From the NCBI GenBank assembly GCA_028223395.1, contig JAOIUG010000001.1:1-64000 (forward strand): 64,000 nt of DNA, written 5' to 3'. Both the position numbers and the translations under genes were made by a program. Shown here piece after piece: positions 7,295 to 18,700 of the stretch; within the stretch, counting starts at the first letter, position 1, and each line of letters opens with the position of its first letter. Origin of the DNA: Shewanella sp. (GTDB lineage: Bacteria > Pseudomonadota > Gammaproteobacteria > Enterobacterales > Shewanellaceae). Below the pieces are notes generated by a model, which was given only the letters and a program-made list of their open reading frames with translations, made no database searches and was not told the origin of the DNA.

Positions 7295-10200
7295 TTATTC
7301 ACCATTGGGGTCAGTAGGCGCACTGAGTGAGTTTTCGTTTTGCGTTGTAATGCAATGAGCAATTTTATTGACTACCTCTGGCTGAACGATCCAATTATTA
7401 TGTGAGGCATTCATTGGGATGATATTCACATTTATATTATCGATATCGTTTTGGTTAATATACTGTTTAAGGTGATTGTCTGCCACTTTGCTGACGTAAT
7501 AACGGTGTAGGCTGCGGTAGTTGTCGACATAGTTTTTTTCATCGTCTTTTGTATCGCCTTTTGCGTTATCTTTTATAGGATAGCGGACGGCGTGTTGGCG
7601 GTGCAAAGCGCTGTCTAGCGTGCTGTCGGTGATCTGTGTTGCTTTAAATAAAGTGATGGTCATTGGCCGCTTGCCGGTATTAGGCAACGTGAGTGGATCA
7701 GGTTGATATTGGTAGTTAATGTTATGCTCAAATTGAGCACGATCTGTAAAGTTTGAATGCTCCCAAGCTTTTTGATAGTTAAAGTAGGCGTCGATTAACA
7801 CCAAGTGATTAACTTCATCACCGTGGGCGATTAATTGCCTGCTTATTTCAAACGCGAGCAGCCCACCAAAACTCCAACCTGCTAAAGTATATGGCCCTTT
7901 GGGTTGCTGCTGTTTAATGTCGTCAATGTAAAAGAGTGCAAGCTGCTCAAAAGTCAGTTGATCTGTGGCCTCAGCGCCTTTTTCCCGATTCAGAAAATCG
8001 TAATAGTTGTTAAACAACACCACTTTATGATCACCCATTTGCGGCACGAGATTGTTGTAAAACGATTCAGCGCCGCCACCGCCAGGAGGAAGCATGAAAA
8101 TAGTGTGTTTGTTGCTGTCATTGTTGATCGTTTCAAAGGGAATAAATTGCTTAAAATCCTGAGGCTGATAGATCATGGTGGGTTGTTTTGTATCACAACA
8201 ATGTAAAATGATCCGCGTTAACATGGTATGAAATATGTCGGTGAATTTTTTTGCTTGTTGCTTGTCAAGCTTACTGTGGATCCCAAAGCGTAATTGACCA
8301 TTAGAGATCATTCCATTGATATTAATGATATTTAAAATATTGTCTTGAGATGAAATTGTTTCACCGCAGTATTCATCTATACGATGCCAATCATGTTCGT
8401 CTTGTTCAAATTGACCCAAGTAGTTAATGCTTACCTCTGGTAAGTTATTGAAATTAAATGATGACTGTTGTTGGCAGGCGATGGTTCCAAAGCCGATCCC
8501 TTTGTTAGGGATCTGCCGTAATTGGTGTTTAATTTCTGTGATACTGCGTTCAATATTACTGCCAAGCTGTAGCCTTACGGGAAACTTACTGGTGAACCAG
8601 CCCAGTGTATGGCTGTGATCGATATTATCACTGATCTGCTCTCTGCCATGGCCTTCAAGCGTTACCCCGTGCAGATCACAATGGGTCACTTCCATCAATG
8701 TATAAGCCAAGGCTGTTAATAGGAGATCGTTGATCTGTGTGTGGTAGCGTCGGTTTGCCGTGCGTAATAATGCGGCTGTAAGTGTTGGACTTAACGCGAG
8801 GTGTGTTTCATGGGTGTTGGCTGTGTGGCTTACATTAAATAGCTGGCGATAGTTTGGCAAGTCAACGATTTGGGCTTGCCAAAATGCAGCCTCTTGAGGG
8901 TGCTGGGCTGGATAATTAGCTAGCGCTTGGCTCCATTGCCGATAACTTGTGCCTTTGGGCTCCAGTTGACCGCCGTGGTAGAGAGTGTTGAAGTGCGCGA
9001 TAATGATCCGCCAGCTTACCGTGTCGACGAGCATGTGGTGGAGGCAGACAAATATTCTTGCGCTGTTGTCTTGATAACCGTGCAGGTAGCCAAATTGGAA
9101 TAACGGCGCGTTATGCAGATCAAATTGACTCTGCCAGTCAGTGAGGGTGGCGTTGCAGGTTTGAGTGCTATGTTGACTGACATCTAACACGTTCAGTTTT
9201 GGGGTATCGAGGCTCGCCTGGTAATGCTGTCGCCACTGACCGCGCTGCTGAGTATAACTCACACGAAGGATATCGTGGTAGTCAATTAACTGCGTGATCA
9301 CCGCTCTGATGACCTCTTGTTCCAGTGGCGGCACTTTGATCAAAAACGCCTGATTCCAATGGTTTTTATTTTTCACATTGTGGTGATTAATTTGCTCTAC
9401 AAACCATTGCTGGATAGGCAGTAAGCCAAACTCTCCGGTTAATCGTCCTTGCTCAGATTCTATCGTTATCGTGCTGTCAATATGGTGTAAATATTGGCAC
9501 AGTTGCTCTACTGTTCTGTGTTCAAATACATGTTTAACTTGGCAATTTAGTCCGATTTGGCGGATCCGATTGGCCACTTGTATTGAGAGGATAGAATCGC
9601 CGCCAATACGGAAAAAATCGTCGGTGATCCCCACCTGATTAATGTCGAGCAGTTCTTGCCAGATCGCGCAGATCTGTTGCTGCGCATTAGTACGGGGAGC
9701 CACATAGTGATCGCTTTGTGGTGCGCTGGGCGCTGGTAGGGCTTGTTTGTCCAGTTTACCATTGGCGGTCAACGCAAAACTGTCCAACTCAATAAACTGT
9801 TTTGGCAACATATATTCGGGCAATTTAGCAGCGAGTAACTCAACAATTCGCGCGTCAGTGAGGGCGCTCTGGTGGTGGAGTTGATAATAAGCCACTAAAT
9901 AACGTGGGCTGTTGGGACGCGCTTGGTACACATTAACGCAAGCTTGCTCAATGCCATCAAGGGTTGAAAGCTGGCTTTCAATTTCGCCTAATTCTATGCG
10001 GTAACCTCGCAGTTTTATTTGATCATCCTGACGGCCGAGATACTCAATGTCACCATTGCATTGCCAGCGGCCAAGATCACCTGTTTTGTATAAACGGGTA
10101 AAGCCTTGTTGTTGATCTGCCTCGCTCATAAAGGGGTTATCAATAAAGCATTGTTGATTTAACGCCGCGCGGTTGAAGTAACCCAGGGCAAGGCCTTCAC

Positions 10201-12720
10201 CGCCGATATACAGCTCACCGACTTGGCCTATTGCACACAGTTGTTGTGAGGGATCTAAAATATAAAGGCGCTTACCGGGGTAAGGTTGACCAATATTTTG
10301 TTGTTGTATGTCGTCAGTAATGGGCTTAATAGTACTGCCTACAGTGCATTCTGTTGGCCCATATTGGTTGAACAATTGTATGTTGTTATTGGCCCGTAAG
10401 GCGTTGACGGCGTCGTAATTTATCGGCTCACCACCGAGCACTAAGCTTAAAGGTTGAGACAACTGCATCAGCTCATCTTTGCATGACATTAGCATAGAAG
10501 GCGTAAGGCGCAAGGTGTTGATATTATGCGTTTGTAATGCGGCCACAAAGGCGCGCGAGGTGTGCTGGCTCAGGCTATCGAGAATGGTGGTCTGCCCTGA
10601 TGTTAATAAGCCTGAAAAAAGGGTCGGCAGTGAAGCATCAAAACAGTAGTTTAATAAAAAAGCCGCATTGATTTTTGGAATGTTAATGTTGTGGATAAAT
10701 AAAGTGGTGTAATAGATCAATGATTGCTGAGTCACCATCACGCCTTTGGGATTTCCTGTGGTGCCAGATGTGTAGATCACGTAGGCCAGATCCGTCGCAG
10801 CAAGAGAGGGTAGCTTCACCTGTTGAGTTGGCTCGCGATATAAAGGCTGATTAAGATCAGCGATGATCGCTAGTCGAGCGCAATAGCGAGGCGTTGGGTT
10901 ATTGTGATAGCTTTTATCCTCTTCGAGAAGTAAATGATGTTGAGTCAATACGAGCGGGGCATCGATATCATCTAGGATGTATGCAATGCGCGCTTTAGGA
11001 TAGTGAGGGTCAATGGGCACGTAAGCGCCGCCTGCTTTAAAGATTGCAAGAATACAGATGACCATTTCGAGTGAACGCTCAACGCATAATGGGATCAACG
11101 TGCTGGGCTCAAGTTCAGCTCCGACATGCGCTTTGTAACGCCGTCGCAACGTGTTAGCTAGCGCGTTAGCATGGGCATTTAATGCACGGTAACTGAGTGT
11201 CTGTTGTTGATACACAAGGGCAATATTATCTGGCGAGCGCGCAACTTGCTGCTCGAATAAATCGCAGACAGTGGATTGATTTGGATAGTCAAATTGGCTT
11301 TGCTGGACGTCAAGTATGGCGCGGCGCTGATCTTGGCTCAATAAAGAGTGTGTGCTTAATGGCGCGCTGGGAGACTGTAGTAGGCTGTCGAGCAGCTGAG
11401 TAAAGTATTGAGCATAACTGGCGATGGTGTTTGCGTTAAACAAACTGCTTTTGTATGACCAGTGAGTTTGAAGCGCTGCGTGGCTGTCATTAACAAACAG
11501 AGCGAGATCAAAGCGCGCAATATCTTGCGCCTGAGATGGCATGTCATAGGGCTTTAGAGGAGTGTCGATATCATGCTGGCGGTCAGGGTGAGCGTGGCTT
11601 AAGTCATTGCTTAAGTCACTGCTTAACGGGTTATTTAGATCATGGCTAAGGCCGAAGCTTTGCACCGCGAACATCACTTGAAAAATAGGGTGACGACTTA
11701 GATCTCGGCAGATCTTGAGCTCTTCCACTAACTTTTCAAAAGGCAGATCTTGATATTGCTGTCCTGCGATTTGATCTTGGTGGGTGAGTTGGATCAGTTG
11801 CTTGAAGTTTAACTGAGGCTGCACCTGTAGCCGATTGACTTGCGTGTTGATAAATAACCCAATCAGATCCGTCAGTTGTGGATAATGTCGGTTGGCAATC
11901 GGCGAGCCGGTGATCACATCAGATTGATTGGACAGCTTGCTAAGCAGCACTGAAAACGCTGCCAATAAAACGGTGTGCAATGTTGTTTGCTGCGCATTGG
12001 CCAATGCTTTGACTCGCAGGCTCAGCTCATCGCTTAAGTTTACTGTGTGCTGGCCGCCGTGATAGTCAACATGCGCCGGACGCGGGCGATCTGTGGGCAA
12101 CGCCAACGGGCTGAAGTTGGCGAGTTTACTGAGCCAATAATCACGCTGTTGTTGCAACACGTCGGCGTGTAAATAGCGCCGCTGCCACTGGGCATAATCC
12201 TTATACTGGATAGATAATGCCGGCAAAGAAGCGGGTTGTTGTAAACATTGCGCGTGGTATAACGCGCTAAGATCGCGATGAAAAATATCCATGCTCCAAC
12301 CATCGGTTGCAATATGGTGCATGTTAATCAGTAAGACTGAGTCAGTGCCATCTTCAAGAGTGTATAAGACGACTCGGATTGGGTAATCGTTCGATAAATC
12401 AAAGGGAAGGGCTTTATCTTGACGTATAATTGCTTGCAAGCTGTCGCCATTTTTAGTGGTCACGCAGCCAATGTGTAATGGTTTATCTTGCACGGTTTGC
12501 ACGGCCAATTCGGCATTGTCCTCCTGCTTGATCACGCTTCTTAATACATGATGACGCACGACTACCTGTTGCAATGCTTGCTTCAGTGCTGCGACATTGG
12601 TGCCGGGCTTAAGTTGGTACAACATCGGAATATGGTAGGCGTTTGTGCCTTGCTCATATTGCTCTATAAACCACAAACGTTGCTGCGCAAATGATAAGCA
12701 AACCGAGGTGTCAGCAGTGG
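7295..12720 (-). other. Module 6: C-A-T-E-TE (termination)
   Basis: Final module of the 4477-aa protein. Reading the A-domain pocket by hand against GrsA numbering gives D-A-P-R-V-G-Q-V-G-K. The nearest pattern I know is the Asn/Asp type (D-A/L-T-K-V-G-E-V-G-K), with Pro at the position usually Thr or Trp, so specificity is open. An intact epimerisation domain is followed directly by a type I thioesterase with Ser, Asp and His in expected places. A D-configured C-terminal residue, released by hydrolysis or cyclisation, is inferred. Confidence 0.7.
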
Positions 12721-15700
12721 TTGGGATCACAATTTGCTCAACTTTGGGGGCGGCGCTGAGCAGCCCTTTTATGGTGCGATATTTGAAAATATCCGCAACC
12801 GTCAGCTCCCGCTGCAATGCTTGGCTTAATTGATGAGACAATTGGATGGCGAGAATAGAATTGCCGCCGATCCTGAAAAAATCGTCCGTTAAAGACAATT
12901 GCTCAACGCCGAGGACATCGGCATATAACTGGGCCACTTGGGCTTCTTGTTCGCTATATTCCGGCTCGATAATGTGCACATGTTGGCTTGAGAGGGCGTC
13001 AATGTCATTGGGCGATGTAAAGAGTGCTGCTTCTAGTTGATCTACGGCTAGTTTTGATACGACAACCTGTGCATGTTGCTGCTGGATCAGGCGATAGAAA
13101 ATGGCGGCACCTTCTTGATATCTGACCGTATTTAATGACATTAATGAGCGCAGTTTATCAGGCGTATGTGGCTGCTCTTGTGTCCTTTTTGTGTCATTAT
13201 TGCGCTGCTCTGTCACCGTGAGATCAGACCAACCTGGCCAGTTAATCGATATTACAGCGGTGCGATTAAAGCGGGCCTTATCCATGGCTAAATAATCAAG
13301 ATAACTGTTTGCCGCGCAGTATTCTATGCGGTTAACATCGCCCATAATACTGGCCAGTGATGAAGTGCTTGCTAGAAATTTAACCTCGCTGAGTGTCAAG
13401 CTGTTGAGCAGATGATGCAAGCCGTACACTTTACCTGCAAAGGCTTTTTTGACGTTCTCAAGTTGGTATTGCTCAGGAGACAGCGGCGAGATCCCCGCAG
13501 TGTGAATGATCCCCGTTATGGTATGTGTTGGTATAATGTGCTGCCATAAAGCGGCATTGCACTGGTTAGGATCGCCCAGATCCACCGCATGCGTAATGAC
13601 AGTGCAGCCGCTCGCAATGATGCTGTCGATAAGGGCTAATTTCTGTTTTGTGGGCTCAGAGGGCGCGTGATCAGCCGTGATATCATGCCGGCTCAGTAAC
13701 ACAAAATTAACGCGATGGTGCGCCGATATCGCCAGCGCAATATTGAGCGCAACATCTCCCATTCCACCTGTGATCAACAAGGTGTCATCGTCAGCAATCA
13801 TCGCTTGGCTTTGCCAATAATCTGGCTCAATTTGGGCATAGTGCTCTTGCCAAAGCTTGCCATATTTAATGGCGTATACATTGTGAGTACGATAATAATC
13901 TGGGTATTGCACGCTTTGCAAAATGTGGCTTGAAGTGTGAGCATTAATGTCGCCTACATCGAGGATCCCACAATTAAGCTGCCCAAACTCATGTCTAATA
14001 TTACGTATTGCTCCCACTAAGGTCGCATTATGAGCATTAATAGGATCGCTTGCGCTGATCTGCGTGATGTGATTGGTCAAGATCAATAAATGACGCAATT
14101 GCGGCGCATTGAGCAAATAAAGGCGAGTGAGAAACAAGCTGTAAAAACTGTAATGCAACGCCGGCTCAATGGCGTGGCTATTATCAACGGAAGCGGCATG
14201 AATAATCGTTTCATGCTCACCATATAAACCTTGGCTGAGTTGCGTTTGCAGTTGTATAAAATGGTGCTCGTTGGCCGGATTAAGATAAATCACGCCATCA
14301 ACCACAGCATAATCAGCTTGGTTGAGATCAACACACACGAACGTACATTCGGCGGTTAATGCCGCGTAAGCCTCACGCGGTTGTGCTGAGCGGATGAAAA
14401 TTAAGGCATTTTGGAATAATGGTTGGCATTGACGTTGATGTAACGGCGCGCAGGTGCGCCACTGCGGCGCGCTATACCACTGAGATTTATCTAATAATGC
14501 CAGTTGATTGACTGCCGGTTTGGTTGAAGGAGCAATCCAGCACTGTTGCTGCTCAAACTGATACGTTGGACAGTCACTGAGATTATGCGCGCTCTGTGGT
14601 TGTATTGTGGCGTCAAGTTCGGTTGCCATATTTGCTGCGAGGCACTGATCGTGCATCCATAAAATGGCCCATAAATCGGCTTTGTAAGTTACTGGGTGTA
14701 TTTGGTTTTCTTTGTAAGATGGTAAGGTGTTAAAGGCATGAATGTGTCGATGTTGGCCCGAGGAGGCCAATTTGTTTACAAATGAGGTTAACGCTTGTCC
14801 AGTACCAATTTCAATAAAAGTCACTTGGCGATCAAAATACTGGCTAATACTGTCAATGCAATCAGCAAAGCGCACCGTGTGCCTAAGCTGATCGCACCAG
14901 TATTGCGCCGTCTGCACATTTGAGCTGGCCATTTTTCCGGTTAAATTCGTGACAAAAGGGCGGCAAGGTGCGCTGAGCTTAACCGGGGCGAGCACGCGGG
15001 CAAATTGCATTGCCGCTTGTGCCATCATTTCACTGTGGTAGGCATGAGAGGTGGTTAGGTACACCGCCGGTATGTCTGCGGCATGAAAATGCGCTTGCAG
15101 TTTCAGAACGTTAGCCTCCGATCCTGAGAGCACGCAGTCGTCAGCGCTATTGATGACAGCCACTTCACATTGATGCGCCGCTATTGTAGGCTCGATTTCC
15201 GCTAACCTCGCGTGTACTGCAAGCATTTTTCCCGGCGGCATGGCTTGCATTAATTGACCTCGGGCAATGACCACTTTAATGGCGTCGTTGAGCGTAAAAA
15301 TGCCTGCTAACGTGGCAGCGACATATTCGCCAATACTGTGACCAATATAAGCATCGGCCGTGATGTGCATCTGTTGTAAATACATTGCGAGTGAATACTG
15401 GATAACAAACAGGCTTATTTGTGTCCACTGGGTATGATTGATCTCATCGGGCTGATGATCTGGGTGGCTAAACATAATGTGGCGCAGATCATAAGAGAGA
15501 TGAGGATTGGCGATGGCAATGCATTGATCAACAATTTCGGCAAAATCAGCTTGATTATCGTACAGGTTTTTGCCCATATCGAGATATTGGCTACCTTGCC
15601 CCGGGAACATAAACACTCGATGAGATCGTGAACCCAGTTGGCATTGACTGACTCGAGGTTGCTCTTTGATGGCCCTAAGCAAGCTATCGCAGCTATCAAC

Positions 15701-18700
15701 AACGTAAGCACTGCGACATGCATGATGCTCACGCTTGTGCTGTAAGGTAAATGCCAAATGATGGATGAGATCTGGGCGCGATTGATGTTGCGCTACATAA
15801 CGCAATAAAGCCGTTTTATAGTCTGCTAAGGCGGTGGTTGACTTGGCTGAGAGCAAGATAATACGTTGCGATTGTGGCTGATTAAGTGCTTTTACTGCGG
15901 CGGGAATAAATTCTTTCACCACAACATGGGCATTGGTTCCACCGATCCCAAATGAACTGATCGCCGCTTGCCGAGGGCGATGTGCGTTAACAGGCCATGG
16001 ACTGTTTTCAGGCTCGATAGTAAACGGGGTTGAGGCTAAGTTTAATTCGTCATTGGCATGGCGGTAATTGGTTTGCCCAACAATACGCTGATGCTGAAGC
16101 ATTTGCAGCACTTTAATTAACCCGGCCACTCCGGACGCGGCATCGGTATGGCCAATATTGGCTTTAATGCCACCTAAAAAAGTGGTGTGATTGGGCTGAG
16201 GCGTACAGGCTTGATGGACTGATGCTTCTTTGAGAGCTTGTACTTCAATAGGATCACCGATCCGAGTGGCAGTGCCATGGCATTCGATATAGTCAAGATC
16301 GGTAACGGTAACGTTAGCCATAGCATGGGCATTGATCACACATTCACTTTGGCCCACCAAAGAAGGGGCGGTATAACTGGTTTTTCTATCGCCATCATTA
16401 TTGGTGGCGTAGCCGCTTATCACCCCAAGGATCTCATCGCTGTCTTGTATCGCGGCCGCCAGCGGTTTTAGTAATACCACGGCCACGCCTGAACTTGGCA
16501 CCGTGCCTGAGGCATCTTGATCAAAAGGGCGACAATGACCATCACGGGCCATGATCATACCTGGAAAATAGTGGTAGCCCAGATCGTCAGGCATCGACAG
16601 CGATACGCCGCCAGCTAAAGCCATGTCGCACGTCCCCAGTTGCAGATGACGACACGCTTCGGCAATCGACACCAGCCCAGTAGAGCAGGCGGTATTAATC
16701 GCGACAGCGGGGCCGGTGAGGCCTAAAAAATAAGCCGTTTTTGTGGTCAGCGCGTCTTTACGATTAGCAACAGAAGCTTCCCATAGATCAATTTCACCAG
16801 TATCGGTTTTAGGAATGATATTGCGTTGAAAATAATGATCCGTGCCATTGCCGGCAAATACCCCTATTTGGCGTGATTGACGTTCAGTGATGTAACCTGC
16901 CGACTCTAAAGTTGCCCAGCAATGCTCCATAAACTTGCGGATCTGCGGATCGAGTAATTTAGCCTCATTGGGTGACATATTCCAAAAGTGAGGATCGAAG
17001 GTTTGAGTGCCACGTAAGTGAGTTGCAATGGCAATGTAATTATCATCGGCGAGCTTGGCACGATCGCCGCCAAGCTCATTGAACTCCTCTGGGCTCAGAA
17101 AGTGGATCCCTTCGGTTTGCGTATCGAGTAACGTCCATAAAGCCTGCAGATCATCGGCGCCACTGAAACGACAAGACATGCCAATAATGGCAATGTGATG
17201 GTCGTCATTATTGAGCGGCCGTTGTTGCTTATAGATCTCGCTGCCTTGGGCGCTGGAGACACTGCTAACTAATTTATTCACGGTATTAAATTTAAACAGA
17301 TCAGCAATGGATAAATCTTTAAATTCAGTTATTTGGTTAAGTTTGTGCTTCAGCTGAATACTCAATAGAGAATTGCCACCAATAGCAAAAAAGTTAGCGT
17401 TAAAGTGGATTTGATCGAGATCGCAACCTAATACTTTGGCGTAGACTTGGCTTACCGCTTGCGCTAATGGACTATGGGGCGCTGGGTCGTCATGGTATTG
17501 AGTCAATACTCGCTTAGGTAACGCATGAAGGTCGAGTTTTCCATTACCTGTGAGTGGGAAATGCTCAAGCGCAATAAATGCACTGGGGATCATGTAATCA
17601 GGCAAGCGTGCACAAAGATACAGGTTAAGATCGGCATCACTCAATGGCATGTCACTGGTGTAATATGCAACGAGTTCATTGTCTTCTATGTGGTCGATCA
17701 CTTTTTTGTTCAACAAAACTGACACTTGGTTAATGGCGGGAAATGTGTGTAATTGCTGCTCGATTTCACTGAGCTCAATGCGATAACCGCGCAGCTTAAT
17801 TTGCCTGTCATTACGGCCGATGTATTCAAGGGTGCCATCGTGTCGCCAGCAGGCGAGATCCCCGGTTTTATAGAGCACTTCTGCTACAGTTTGTCCCGCC
17901 AAATGATGCCGCGAAAATACCGACTTTGTTAGCTGAGGTTGGTTGAGGTAGCCTTGAGATAAGCCTGTCCCGCCAATATATAATTCGCCGACGATCCCCA
18001 CTGGCACTGGCTGAGCTTGATGATCTAACAGATAGCAATGTCTGCCTGCAATTGGCCGGCCAATAGGGACATGAGCGCTGCTGATCGTCTCTTCAATAAG
18101 GTGCACACAAGTAAATGTGGTGCTTTCAGTTGGGCCATAACCATTGAGTAAATGTGTAGGCTTATCGGCTGAGCTGATTAAACGATTAATCATCGCCTTA
18201 TCGAGCGCTTCCCCGCCCACAATCAGATACTCAAGCGATTGGAAAAGATCCGCTTTAATGGCGTACAGGTGTTCAAACAAAGTTTTGGTTAACCACAATA
18301 TGTTCACGCAGTGTTGTTTGAGCAACGTAGCAAGCGCTTCTGGCGAGGCTAACAGCGACGGAGTATGAGTTGGGATCACCAATTGTCCACCATGCAGCAG
18401 AGGCGTCCAGATCTCAAAAGTGGCGGCGTCAAACACGGCAGAAGACAAAAAAAGGAAGGTATCGCTCGGTGTGGGAGTGAAGAAGTCGCTAAAAATCAAG
18501 CTGGCAATATTGTGATGATCAATAAGCACCCCTTTAGGTTTACCGGTTGTGCCTGAGGTGTAGATCACGCAGGCCGTAACATGGCACTCCACTGGAGCAC
18601 ACAATGGCGTGACTGAGCGTTGATACAAAGGTTCGGTTAAATCAATGAGGCTGAGTTGATTGGCAAGGCTTTGGTATTTATCGATAAGCTGAGCATCGCG

